From: Bacillota bacterium
GTDB taxonomy: Bacteria; Bacillota; DTU065
DNA length: 54,212 bases
Direction of reading: 5' to 3'
NCBI GenBank assembly: GCA_028708605.1
Contig: JAQVYS010000007.1
Coordinates: forward strand, 1-54,212
The notes beneath the pieces are model-generated. The model saw only the letters and a program-made list of their open reading frames with translations, ran no database searches and was not told the origin of the DNA. The position numbers and the translations under genes are program-made. Positions within the stretch are counted from its first letter, which is position 1, and every line of letters begins with the position of its first letter. Positions 33,663 through 43,774 of this stretch are shown piece by piece.

Positions 33663-36548
33663 ATGCACAAAAGACTGAACAAGTGCGGATTTTTGTTATT
33701 ATTATGTTTGATTTTATCACTTAGTGTTATAGCAACCGATATTTATAGATTAGGCCCTGGCGATCAACTCGTGATTACAGTCTGGGAAAGACCCGATCTT
33801 AAAACAGAGGTTGTAGTCGGTCCAGATGGGAGAATAGCAGTTCCTTTTGCTGGGCAGTTAAATGTTAATGGATTAACCTTAGAGGAAGTTGAGACAACTC
33901 TAGTAGGAAAGCTACAAGCTTATATTTTAGATCCCTTAGTTACCGTACAGGTTGCAAAATATCGTACATTTAGAGTCCAAGTTTTAGGGAATGTTGCTAG
34001 ACCAGGTTTTTACAATCTTGAATCTAGCAGTACATTATTAGATGCATTGGCACTTGCCGGAGGGCCTTTGCAGACAGCTGATCTGGAACACATTCAAGTC
34101 GGAAATGACCAGGTTAATGTAGCAGAAATTTTAAAAAATCCAAATTTAGATATTAAACTAACCGCAGGCACTACAATTAGCGTACCAGCTGCAAAGCCGG
34201 TTTTAGTATTAGGTGCTGTAAAAAATCCGGGTACTTATAGCCTTCCTCTTGCAACTAAGGAACAATCGATTCTTGATGTTATCGCACTAGCCGGAGGACT
34301 TACCTTAAATGCTGATGAGAATAAAATCAGACTTGACAGAGACGGAAAACAAACAATTTTTGAAGGTTCGCTAAAAGAACTAGGAGATAAGACTGTTCAA
34401 TTAGGTGATACTATTGTTGTATCTGAAAAAAGGCAGGTTGTAATTTCTGGAAAGGTATTGCGACCTGGGTCTTATCAGATATCTACTGGTATGGGCGTAT
34501 CTGATGCTATAGCACTTGCAGGAGGTCTCTTGCAAGAAGCTGCCCACGAAGTTACTATTTACAAAGACAACGAAAGTGTTGTTTTATCAGTTACTGATCG
34601 GACCCCTCTAGAAGGAGGAGAGTCGCTTATTGTAGGAACATCTACCGAAATGGTTTTGGTATTAGGCGAGGTAGTAAAGCCAGGCAACTATACTCTCTTT
34701 CAAGCAAAGACGTTATTAGAAGCCTTAGCAATTGCTGGTGGTCCAACAAAATCCGCAGATTTGAGACAAACAGTGGTAGGGGATAAAGTCGTTGATTTAA
34801 CTAAAATCCTGGCAAATCCTAAGGATGATCAAAAGATAACATCTGGTACAATTGTTTTTGTGCCTCAGGTTAAACCTATTTTAGTTTTAGGCGATGTTAA
34901 TAGACCTGGTAGTTATGATTATGAAGATGGTCTTTCTCTACTTAACCTAATTGGATTGGCTGGTGGGCTAAGAGAATCTGCCAACTTGAGCGAGGTTATG
35001 ATAGGCGAATCATCTTATGATGTACGAGCAATTATGGCAAATAGAGCAGATGATGTATTACTAAAACCAGGAGCAACTGTCTATGTGCCAACGAAGTCTC
35101 CTGTTTTAGTATTAGGAGCAGTTAGAAGTCCTGGAACCTATATTCCAAGTGGTGAACAGACTTTGCTTGAAGTCATCGCACAAGCAGGTGGGCTTTTGGA
35201 AAATGCAGACGGTGCTGCTATTAGCCTACAACGCAGTGAAACCGAAATTGCTGGTTCATTGGCCACTTTAGGTTCAGAGAGACTTCAAAATGGTGACATA
35301 GTTACAGTTAACGAAAGAGAACAGGTTATTATCGCTGGGCAAGTAGTACGCCCAGGCGCTTATGAAGTTAGAAATGGACTAACTGTTTCTGGTGCTCTAG
35401 CACTTGCAGGTGGTCTGCAAAACGATGCAGCAAAGACTCTTACTATTATTAAAGACGATACTAGTAGAGAAGTTTCAGTAGATTCTATGGAAACCTTAAT
35501 TGGTGGTGAATCATTGTTTGTTGGAGCATCTAACCAGAGAATACTTGTTCTTGGTGATGTAGCTAGACCTGGAAGTTTTGCTTGGCAAGAAGGTTTTACA
35601 GTCTGGGATGCTTTAGCTTCAGCTGGAGGACAGACTGAAACTAGTGATTTAGAAAACGCTTATATCACCAGAAGTGGTGAAATGACACAAATAGATTGGT
35701 CTCACAACCAACTGCTTTACGGTGGGGATATTATTGAAGTGCCTCAGTGGAACCGCAAGGTTCTAGTCATGGGTGAGGTTACACGTCCAGGCACCTATGA
35801 TGTTAATAAAGACCAAAGACTTATGGACATTATTGGTCTTGCAGGTGGCCTTACAGGCAGAGCAGATTATGAGGTTACTTTGCGTAGGAACAATCAGTTC
35901 GAGAGTTTAAATATTGCACAAGCGATAATAAATCCAGCTGATTCCTCTAATGTTTCTCTCAAAGGCGGCGAAGTGATCTATGTCGGTGAATCTAAGTCAG
36001 ATATTTTGATCTTTGGGGAAGTACAAAGACCAGGACAGTATGGCTTCAAAGCTGGTGATACTCTAGCAGAGCTTATAACTCTTGCGGGAGGTTTAACTGC
36101 AAATGCTGACTTAAACAGTATTGAAGTTAGGGTTGATGATGAGTCTTACTTTGTACAGATGGGTGATCATGAGTTAACTGGTAGAGAAACTATTTTTGTA
36201 CACGAAGTTCGACCTATAACGGTACTTGGCGAAGTCTCAAATCCAGGAACTGTTAGTGTATCAGTTTCTGCTAGACTCGTTGATGTTGTAGCCAAAGCTG
36301 GTGGACCCACAGCGTTCTCTGATTTAGGAAAGATTAGAATCTACAGAGGTGGGGATCCCGAAGAGGCAACAATTGTTTCAGCAGGCAAAGGCAAATTGGT
36401 TTTTGAGGGCCAAGCAAGTGAAAATCCGGAAGTATTTCCAGGAGATGTTGTCTATGTCCATAGAAGCAATAAGCTAAACACTACTGAAATTGCAGCATAT
36501 CTTAGCATAATTAACTCCTTAAGTAATTTGCTTCGTGCTTGGTTATAA
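33663..36548 (+). CDS. Polysaccharide-export-type protein with 11 SLBB-like repeats
   Basis: The 961-residue exported protein opens with a signal peptide (1-25) and a polysaccharide-export (Wza-type) domain (~26-100; RLGPGDQLVITVWERPDL, GPDGRIAVPFAG). It then carries 11 copies of an SLBB-like unit, each about 78 residues and marked by 'VLVLG-x-V-x-x-PG-x-Y' (first at residue 103). The last 22 residues (TTEIAAYLSIINSL...) form an amphipathic helix like the Wza outer-membrane helix. Wza-type proteins have two or three such units, so this one could span a wide periplasm. No Wzc-, Wzx- or Wzy-like gene lies nearby. The ATG at 33663, 7 bases after GGAGG, is preferred; 33660 and 33642 are in frame. 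Confidence 0.85.
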   Translation: MHKRLNKCGFLLLLCLILSLSVIATDIYRLGPGDQLVITVWERPDLKTEVVVGPDGRIAVPFAGQLNVNGLTLEEVETTLVGKLQAYILDPLVTVQVAKYRTFRVQVLGNVARPGFYNLESSSTLLDALALAGGPLQTADLEHIQVGNDQVNVAEILKNPNLDIKLTAGTTISVPAAKPVLVLGAVKNPGTYSLPLATKEQSILDVIALAGGLTLNADENKIRLDRDGKQTIFEGSLKELGDKTVQLGDTIVVSEKRQVVISGKVLRPGSYQISTGMGVSDAIALAGGLLQEAAHEVTIYKDNESVVLSVTDRTPLEGGESLIVGTSTEMVLVLGEVVKPGNYTLFQAKTLLEALAIAGGPTKSADLRQTVVGDKVVDLTKILANPKDDQKITSGTIVFVPQVKPILVLGDVNRPGSYDYEDGLSLLNLIGLAGGLRESANLSEVMIGESSYDVRAIMANRADDVLLKPGATVYVPTKSPVLVLGAVRSPGTYIPSGEQTLLEVIAQAGGLLENADGAAISLQRSETEIAGSLATLGSERLQNGDIVTVNEREQVIIAGQVVRPGAYEVRNGLTVSGALALAGGLQNDAAKTLTIIKDDTSREVSVDSMETLIGGESLFVGASNQRILVLGDVARPGSFAWQEGFTVWDALASAGGQTETSDLENAYITRSGEMTQIDWSHNQLLYGGDIIEVPQWNRKVLVMGEVTRPGTYDVNKDQRLMDIIGLAGGLTGRADYEVTLRRNNQFESLNIAQAIINPADSSNVSLKGGEVIYVGESKSDILIFGEVQRPGQYGFKAGDTLAELITLAGGLTANADLNSIEVRVDDESYFVQMGDHELTGRETIFVHEVRPITVLGEVSNPGTVSVSVSARLVDVVAKAGGPTAFSDLGKIRIYRGGDPEEATIVSAGKGKLVFEGQASENPEVFPGDVVYVHRSNKLNTTEIAAYLSIINSLSNLLRAWL

Positions 36549-36556
36549 TATTACAG

Positions 36557-36592
36557 TAAGGCTAGCGAGAGGTTTATTATGCGCTAGTCTTA
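36557..36592 (+). terminator. Putative terminator after the SLBB gene; rest of the gap to atpZ
   Basis: TAAGGCTAGCG (36557-36567) pairs with CGCTAGTCTTA (36582-36592) with one G-U pair. The following T-rich stretch is broken. The rest of the gap up to 36770 contains a small hairpin (GCTGG/CCAGC at 36662-36674) and a TATAAT (36694-36699) that could be the atp -10 box, but no convincing -35 is correctly spaced. Confidence 0.5.
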
Positions 36593-36770
36593 TTTGTTTG
36601 ATAATGCTAAAATAAGAGGAAAAAACAAGAATTGCCGAGAATATATAACGTATTGGTTTTTGCTGGAAACCAGCTTATTTGCTGTTTAATAAATATAATT
36701 CTTCGTATTGTAAAAACTAAGAGGGTTAAGTGTTTACAATTGGAGATTACCAAGGGAGAGATAAGCAAGC

Positions 36771-36986
36771 ATGAAAAATGATGGTCGCAAAGGGCTTGTT
36801 TATCTGGCTTATCTAGGGTTTGCACTATTGGCACCAATAATTGGGGCAATGTTTATAGGTGTTTTCCTCATGAAAAAGTTTAATTGGCCTAGTTGGGTAC
36901 CAATGGTTTTGATGTTTTTGGGGTTAATTGGAGGCATGCGCGATTTATACGTACTTATTATGAAGGATTTCGATGACCGGAGGTGA
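36771..36986 (+). CDS. atpZ: AtpZ/AtpI-family ATP synthase accessory protein
   Basis: The 71-residue protein has two transmembrane helices (~10-32 and ~43-63) and matches small AtpZ-type proteins that open atp operons in Bacillota and are proposed to form Mg2+/Ca2+ channels or help assembly with AtpI. Start ATG; ribosome region GGGAGAG. Its end overlaps the ribosome site of atpI, indicating coupling. Confidence 0.85.
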   Translation: MKNDGRKGLVYLAYLGFALLAPIIGAMFIGVFLMKKFNWPSWVPMVLMFLGLIGGMRDLYVLIMKDFDDRR

Positions 36987-36988
36987 CA

Positions 36989-37387
36989 ATGTTGAATTTA
37001 AAAAAGTTCGCTTCCGATAATCGTATTATCATAAATGCTTTTTTAGTGACTCTTGTAGCGGCAATAACAGCTTTTATCTTTCAGGAAGAAAGCTGGGGCT
37101 GGGGCTTTTTATATGGAAACTTAATAAGTTCGCTTAATTTTGTTTTTATTACAATTGCAGTTAATCGATATATAAAAATGGACTCTGATTCAGCAAAACT
37201 GGCTGCACGAGGCAATTATTTGGTAAGAATGCTTTTTATAGCTAGTGCAATTATAGTATTGAAATTTATTCCTGCAATTAATGTTTGGGCTACGATGCTT
37301 GGGTTTATTCCCTTAAGACTGGCCGTATATCTTGAAGGCATTATTAGCCACGTTCAGGAAAAACGAGGTGAGAAACATGGAAGTTAA
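36989..37387 (+). CDS. atpI: ATP synthase protein I
   Basis: AtpI assists c-ring assembly. The 132-residue protein has four predicted helices (about 17-32, 42-60, 75-92 and 95-115), the usual AtpI layout. The ATG at 36989 is chosen because GGAGG lies 5 bases before it; the GTG at 36983 lies inside that site. Its end overlaps atpB by 11 bases. Confidence 0.88.
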   Translation: MLNLKKFASDNRIIINAFLVTLVAAITAFIFQEESWGWGFLYGNLISSLNFVFITIAVNRYIKMDSDSAKLAARGNYLVRMLFIASAIIVLKFIPAINVWATMLGFIPLRLAVYLEGIISHVQEKRGEKHGS

Positions 37388-38057
37388 TATAGGTGGGAAA
37401 GTAGTATTTACTTTATTTGATACTATCTATATCACAGATATGGTTATAGTCACCTGGGGGATTATGGCGGTATTGGTTGTTCTAGGCTATTTTGCAGGCA
37501 GGTTATTTAAGGACAGACCGATTGACCAACCTCCTAAAGGCGCTGCGAATGTAGTTGAAGCTATTTATGAAGTGGTAGCTAACTATATTGTTGACACTAT
37601 GGGAAAACATAACACTCACTATATTCCTTATATGGGTACACTCTTTATCTTTTTGCTTGTAGCGAACTTCTCTGGACTTTTGGGTCTAAGACCGCCTACA
37701 AGTGATCTGAATACAGTTGCAGCTTTAGCCATTTTAAGCTTTTTGTTAATTCAGGGAACAGCTCTCCGAGGTGGATTGTGGAATTATATAAAAGGCTTTT
37801 TCGATCCTATTCCAGCTATGTTTCCTTTAAATGTTATTAGTGAGTTTGCAACACCGTTTTCATTAACAATGCGTTTGTTTGGCAATATCTTATCTGGTTA
37901 TTTGATTGTTGGTTTGGTCTATGTAGCTTTAACAAGTGTTCCTTATTTGTTTTTTATAGCCCAACCGATTCATATGTATTTTGATCTTTTCTCTGGATTT
38001 ATTCAGATGCTAATCTTTGGTACTCTTACAATGGCAATGATAACTGGTAAAGAATAG
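37377..38057 (+). CDS. atpB: ATP synthase F0 subunit a
   Basis: Subunit a forms the ion half-channels next to the c-ring. The 226-residue membrane protein contains the conserved SLTMRLFGNILSGYL segment with the essential Arg at residue 166, and a C-terminal helix with AQPIHMYFDLFSGFIQ. The ATG at 37377, behind CGAGGTGAG, replaces a longer TTG frame from 37332 that would lie mostly inside atpI. Confidence 0.97.
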   Translation: MEVNIGGKVVFTLFDTIYITDMVIVTWGIMAVLVVLGYFAGRLFKDRPIDQPPKGAANVVEAIYEVVANYIVDTMGKHNTHYIPYMGTLFIFLLVANFSGLLGLRPPTSDLNTVAALAILSFLLIQGTALRGGLWNYIKGFFDPIPAMFPLNVISEFATPFSLTMRLFGNILSGYLIVGLVYVALTSVPYLFFIAQPIHMYFDLFSGFIQMLIFGTLTMAMITGKE

Positions 38058-38111
38058 ATCGAGAAAAATGATTGTTCGAGCTTTTAGTTAGCAGTATTTA
38101 TTTAATGTTAG

Positions 38112-38405
<294 letters not shown>

Positions 38406-38420
38406 TTTTGTGGACTAGGT

Positions 38421-38447
38421 TTGGGGAGGCTTTTTTTGCCTCCCCAA
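38421..38447 (+). promoter_or_regulatory. Hairpin between atpE and atpF
   Basis: TTGGGGAGGC/GCCTCCCCAA (38421-38430 and 38438-38447), a 10-bp stem with a loop of seven Ts, and no T-run afterwards. It resembles an mRNA 3'-end stabiliser or partial processing site that would raise atpE message above its neighbours, rather than a standard terminator. Confidence 0.55.
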
Positions 38448-38470
38448 AATATTGAAGGAGGATTGGCTAT

Positions 38471-38962
38471 ATGGATTTACACTTATCTACAATAATATTA
38501 CAGATGGCCAACTTTCTTTTGCTAGTTTTTCTTTTAAAAAAGTTCTTTTGGAAACCTGCTTCTGAGTACATGAATAAACGTGCAGATTATATAGCTGATT
38601 CTTTAGAGGAAGCTGAAACTAAAAGAAAAGAAGCTGATAGATTGCTTGCTGAGTATGAAGATAAGATCCGTGGATATGAAGATGAAGCTAGAGCTATTTT
38701 AGCTAGGGCTGAAAGACAAAGTATGGAAAAACGCGAGCAAGTATTAGCTCAGGCAAAAGAAGAAGTAAAAAAGATTAAGTCTCAGGCAGATTGGGAAATC
38801 AAGCAAAGTCAGATGCAGGCAGAAGATGACTTGAAGACTCAAGTTGCTGAGTTGGCAGTTTTAGCTGCGTCGCAAATCATTAGTGAAAATATGGACTCTA
38901 GTCTTAACCGTGCCTTAGTCGATAAGTTCTTAGATAAGGTGGGAGAAGTCAATGTACACTAA
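38471..38962 (+). CDS. atpF: ATP synthase F0 subunit b
   Basis: The 163-residue protein has one N-terminal helix (~5-25) and a long charged coiled coil (~35-150), the peripheral stalk. It contains the family-typical PASEYMNKRADYI after the membrane segment. Start ATG behind GAAGGAGGA; its end overlaps atpH by 11 bases. Confidence 0.96.
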   Translation: MDLHLSTIILQMANFLLLVFLLKKFFWKPASEYMNKRADYIADSLEEAETKRKEADRLLAEYEDKIRGYEDEARAILARAERQSMEKREQVLAQAKEEVKKIKSQADWEIKQSQMQAEDDLKTQVAELAVLAASQIISENMDSSLNRALVDKFLDKVGEVNVH

Positions 38963-39515
38963 TGAGGTAGCTCTGAGGTATGCTATGGCTCTCTCATCTT
39001 TAGCAGCTCAAAATGGCTGGTTAGATGTCTTTGAAAAGGAATTAAACGAGATCGAAGAGGTATTAAATAATCATCAAGAATTGGAAGCTTACCTTACTCA
39101 TCCAGAGATTAAGCCTGTGGACAAGCAGGATCTTGTTAGAAAGATCTTTACTCATTTTTCCTTGGAAATGCAAAATTTTCTTGTGCTTTTAATCGAGAAA
39201 AAACGTTGGCAACAGCTAAAAGAGATTAGGCAATTGTATATCAGAGAAGCTAACTTGTATAGGGGACGAGTAGCTGTTAGTCTTGAAACTGCATATCCAA
39301 TCGAAGACAAGCAGGTCAAAGAGTTGGCTGAAAAGCTAGAGAAAATGACGAACAGACCTGTTGACCTTTCTACGAAAACAGTACCTGAACTTATAGGTGG
39401 AGTTAAAGTTAGAATTGGTCACCAAGTTATAGATGGTTCAGTTTTAAGTCAGCTAAGAGAGTTAAGAAGAGAGCTTTTAGAGCAAAAAGGCAAAAGCAGA
39501 GGTGATAGTCAATGA
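38952..39515 (+). CDS. atpH: ATP synthase F1 subunit delta
   Basis: The 187-residue protein links the stalk to the F1 head. It shows the delta/OSCP pattern: helical N-terminal domain ([13 protein letters not shown]) and a C-terminal segment [23 protein letters not shown]. It overlaps atpF and atpA, consistent with translational coupling. Confidence 0.96.
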   Translation: MYTNEVALRYAMALSSLAAQNGWLDVFEKELNEIEEVLNNHQELEAYLTHPEIKPVDKQDLVRKIFTHFSLEMQNFLVLLIEKKRWQQLKEIRQLYIREANLYRGRVAVSLETAYPIEDKQVKELAEKLEKMTNRPVDLSTKTVPELIGGVKVRIGHQVIDGSVLSQLRELRRELLEQKGKSRGDSQ

Positions 39516-41041
39516 ATTTACGCCCGGAAGAGATTACTTCGGTAATCCAAGAACGTATAAAGAATTTTCGCGGTGACCTCAGCTTAGCAGACGAAGGTAC
39601 AGTACTCCAAGTTGGAGATGGTATTGCTAGAGTTTGGGGTTTAAGCAATGCTATGAACGGAGAGTTATTGGAGTTTTTAACTCATGACGGTTCGCCAGTC
39701 TATGGTATGGTGCTTAACTTAGAAGAGGATAACGTTGGTGCAGTTTTACTCGGTTCTGACGTTGGAATTAGAGAAGGTTCTACAGTCAGAAGGCTAAATC
39801 GCATCGTAGAGGTTCCTGTAGGAGATGCACTCCTTGGTAGGGTTGTTAATCCCCTAGGACTACCTATTGATGCAAAGGGACCTATCGATACTACACACTA
39901 TCGTCCTGTTGAAAATGTAGCGCCTGGTATAATTGAAAGGCGACCAGTTTTTGAACCTCTTCAAACAGGTATCAAATCGATAGATTCGATGTTTCCTATT
40001 GGTAGAGGCCAGCGTGAGCTGATTATTGGCGATAGACAAACAGGTAAAACCGCAATTGCAATTGATACGATAATTAATCAAAAAGGTCAGGATGTTATCT
40101 GTATTTATGTCGCAATTGGACAGAAAGCATCGACAGTAAGCAATGTTGTGGCAAAACTAAGAGAGCATGATGCACTCGATTATTCTATAGTTATAGCTGC
40201 AACAGCTTCTGAAACTGCACCTTTACAATATATTGCCCCATACGCCGGCTGTGCTATGGGAGAACATTTTATGCATCAAGGGAAGCACGTCCTAATTATC
40301 TATGATGATCTTTCTAAGCACGCTGTAGCGTACAGAGCTATGTCGCTTCTTTTGCGAAGACCACCAGGACGGGAAGCTTATCCTGGAGACGTTTTCTACT
40401 TGCATTCACGACTTTTAGAGCGTGCAGCCAAACTCACAGATGAGTTAGGTGGCGGTTCAATGACAGCTCTTCCTATTATTGAGACTCAGGCAGGTGACGT
40501 CTCTGCTTACATTCCAACTAACGTTATTTCCATTACCGATGGACAGATTTTCTTAGAGAGCGAGTTGTTTTTTGCAGGTTTTAGACCAGCCGTAAACGTT
40601 GGTATTTCAGTATCTCGCGTAGGTGGTAAAGCGCAGATAAAAGCTATTAAAAAGGTTGCAGGCCGTCTCAAATTAGACCTTTCTCAGTATGAGGAGCTAA
40701 AGGCATTTACACAATTTGGTTCTGAGGTAGACAAAGCTACTAAGGATCTTCTTGCCCGAGGCGAACGCATTATGGAAGTATTAAAACAAGACCAGTATTC
40801 GCCGATGGAAATTGCCAAGCAAGTAGTTGTGTTTTTTGCTGCAAACAATGGCTACTTAGACAGTATTGCAATTAGTGATATTAAACGATATGAAGCTGAA
40901 ATGCTTAAGTATATCGAGGATTTACACAAGAATATTTTAGACTCTATCACAGAAATCAACGATTTAACTGAAGAAAATGAAGAAGCGCTGAAAAAAGCAC
41001 TCGAGCAGTTTGGTAAAGAGTTTATATCAACTAGCAGATAG
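39512..41041 (+). CDS. atpA: ATP synthase F1 subunit alpha
   Basis: The 509-residue subunit has the regulatory nucleotide-site P-loop GDRQTGKT, the family opening [13 protein letters not shown] and [27 protein letters not shown] near the C-terminal domain. Length and motifs are normal. Its start overlaps the atpH stop by 4 bases, and atpG follows after 11 bases. Confidence 0.98.
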   Translation: MNLRPEEITSVIQERIKNFRGDLSLADEGTVLQVGDGIARVWGLSNAMNGELLEFLTHDGSPVYGMVLNLEEDNVGAVLLGSDVGIREGSTVRRLNRIVEVPVGDALLGRVVNPLGLPIDAKGPIDTTHYRPVENVAPGIIERRPVFEPLQTGIKSIDSMFPIGRGQRELIIGDRQTGKTAIAIDTIINQKGQDVICIYVAIGQKASTVSNVVAKLREHDALDYSIVIAATASETAPLQYIAPYAGCAMGEHFMHQGKHVLIIYDDLSKHAVAYRAMSLLLRRPPGREAYPGDVFYLHSRLLERAAKLTDELGGGSMTALPIIETQAGDVSAYIPTNVISITDGQIFLESELFFAGFRPAVNVGISVSRVGGKAQIKAIKKVAGRLKLDLSQYEELKAFTQFGSEVDKATKDLLARGERIMEVLKQDQYSPMEIAKQVVVFFAANNGYLDSIAISDIKRYEAEMLKYIEDLHKNILDSITEINDLTEENEEALKKALEQFGKEFISTSR

Positions 41042-41052
41042 GGGGAGATAAG

Positions 41053-41904
41053 GTGCAAAGTGTTCTTGACATTAAAAGACGGATCCGTAGTATTAAAAGC
41101 ACCGAAAAGATTACCCGCGCCATGAAAATGGTGGCTGCAGCCAAACTTAAAAGTGCAGAGAGTCTAGTTAAAGAATCTCGTCCATATTCTGACACAATCA
41201 AAGAGGTTTTTGCTAATATAATGGCTCATTCCGATACTATTAAGCATCCTTTGCTCGAAGTTAGAGAAGGTAACAAGGCTTGTTATGTAGTAATTACTGC
41301 CGATCGGGGGCTTGCCGGTGGCTTTAACACCAATATTATGAGAACAACTATTGATCATAGCACAAAGCATGATTCGGTGTTTTTGCCTATTGGAAAAAAA
41401 GGAAGAGACTATTTACTTTTTAGAGGCTATAATTTGTTAAACAAAGGCTATTTAGCCGGAGACAAACCCGATGTCAGCCTAGTGCAGAATGTTGTTCTTG
41501 ACTTAATTAATCGCTACGAAAAAGAGGAATTTGATATTGTGTATTTAGTCTACAGTCGTTACATCAGTCCTCTTTCACAGGTACCACAAATCCAACGGAT
41601 TCTTCCTGCTGAGCTAGCAAACGGAAATAATATAGAAACTAAATATGCTCAACATATCTATGAACCTTCTGCCGATAACTTGCTTGACAACTTAATTCCA
41701 AGGTATCTGATCAGTCAAGTATACAAAGGATTAGTTGAAAACCATGCTGGCGAATTAGGTGCAAGGATGACAGCAATGGAAAACGCAACAAAAAATGCTG
41801 ATGAGATGATCGCTAGTTTGACACTGCAGTATAACCGAGCACGGCAGGCAGCCATTACTCAGGAGATTACTGAAATTGTAGGAGGCGCTGAAGCTCTTAG
41901 CTGA
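41053..41904 (+). CDS. atpG: ATP synthase F1 subunit gamma
   Basis: The 283-residue rotor subunit has the conserved N-terminal helix (IKRRIRSIKSTEKITRAMKMVAAAKL) and C-terminal helix (NATKNADEMIASLTLQYNRARQAAITQEITEI), with the Rossmann-like middle (VITADRGLAGGFN). Translation starts at GTG (41053) behind GGGGGAGAT. Confidence 0.97.
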   Translation: MQSVLDIKRRIRSIKSTEKITRAMKMVAAAKLKSAESLVKESRPYSDTIKEVFANIMAHSDTIKHPLLEVREGNKACYVVITADRGLAGGFNTNIMRTTIDHSTKHDSVFLPIGKKGRDYLLFRGYNLLNKGYLAGDKPDVSLVQNVVLDLINRYEKEEFDIVYLVYSRYISPLSQVPQIQRILPAELANGNNIETKYAQHIYEPSADNLLDNLIPRYLISQVYKGLVENHAGELGARMTAMENATKNADEMIASLTLQYNRARQAAITQEITEIVGGAEALS

Positions 41905-41918
41905 GCAAAGGAGGTTAG

Positions 41919-43318
<1,400 letters not shown>

Positions 43319-43319
<1 letters not shown>

Positions 43320-43729
43320 TGGCTAGATCTTTTCGACTGAGAGTCGTCACCCCAACTAAAGTGGTTTTTGATGAAGAAGTCGAAATGGTTATTGCACCTG
43401 GTGTAGCAGGTGAACTAGCGATAATGGCTCATCATATTGCTTTAGCAACTGCATTAAAGCCAGGAGTAATAAAGATACGTAAAAAAGAAGATGAGTCTTT
43501 TGAGAGATTATCTTGTACTGGTGGATTTTTGCATGTTCTAAATAATGATGTGCAGCTTTTAACAGATGCATCTGAATTTGCATCTGAGATCGATGTTGGT
43601 CGGGCACTAAAAGCTAGGCAGAGAGCTGAAGAACGACTGATGCACGATGATGATGTAGATGTGATGAGAGCAAAACTAGCTATACAAAGAGCTCTAGCAA
43701 GGCTCAAAACCGTTGAATATGAAGGATAA
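43319..43729 (+). CDS. atpC: ATP synthase F1 subunit epsilon
   Basis: The 136-residue subunit has the epsilon beta-sandwich (RLRVVTPTKVVFDEEVEMV, PGVAGELAIMAHH) and a C-terminal helical hairpin (~88-133) that regulates ATP hydrolysis. It ends the ten-gene atp operon just before a very strong terminator. Confidence 0.96.
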
Positions 43730-43765
43730 AAAGAGGCTGCAACATTAAATGTTGCAGCCTCTTTT
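43729..43765. terminator. Bidirectional terminator between atpC and the GH84 gene
   Basis: A perfect 17-bp inverted repeat (43729-43745 and 43749-43765) with TAA loop, flanked by A-run and T-run on the two sides, works in both directions between convergent genes. Confidence 0.92.
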
Positions 43766-43774
43766 AGAGGGCGT

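Noticed and set aside
33663-36548. DNA-level tandem repeats or assembly artefact in the SLBB gene
   Set aside because: The 11 units are conserved only at protein-motif level and diverge strongly in DNA sequence, so recent duplication or misassembly is unlikely.
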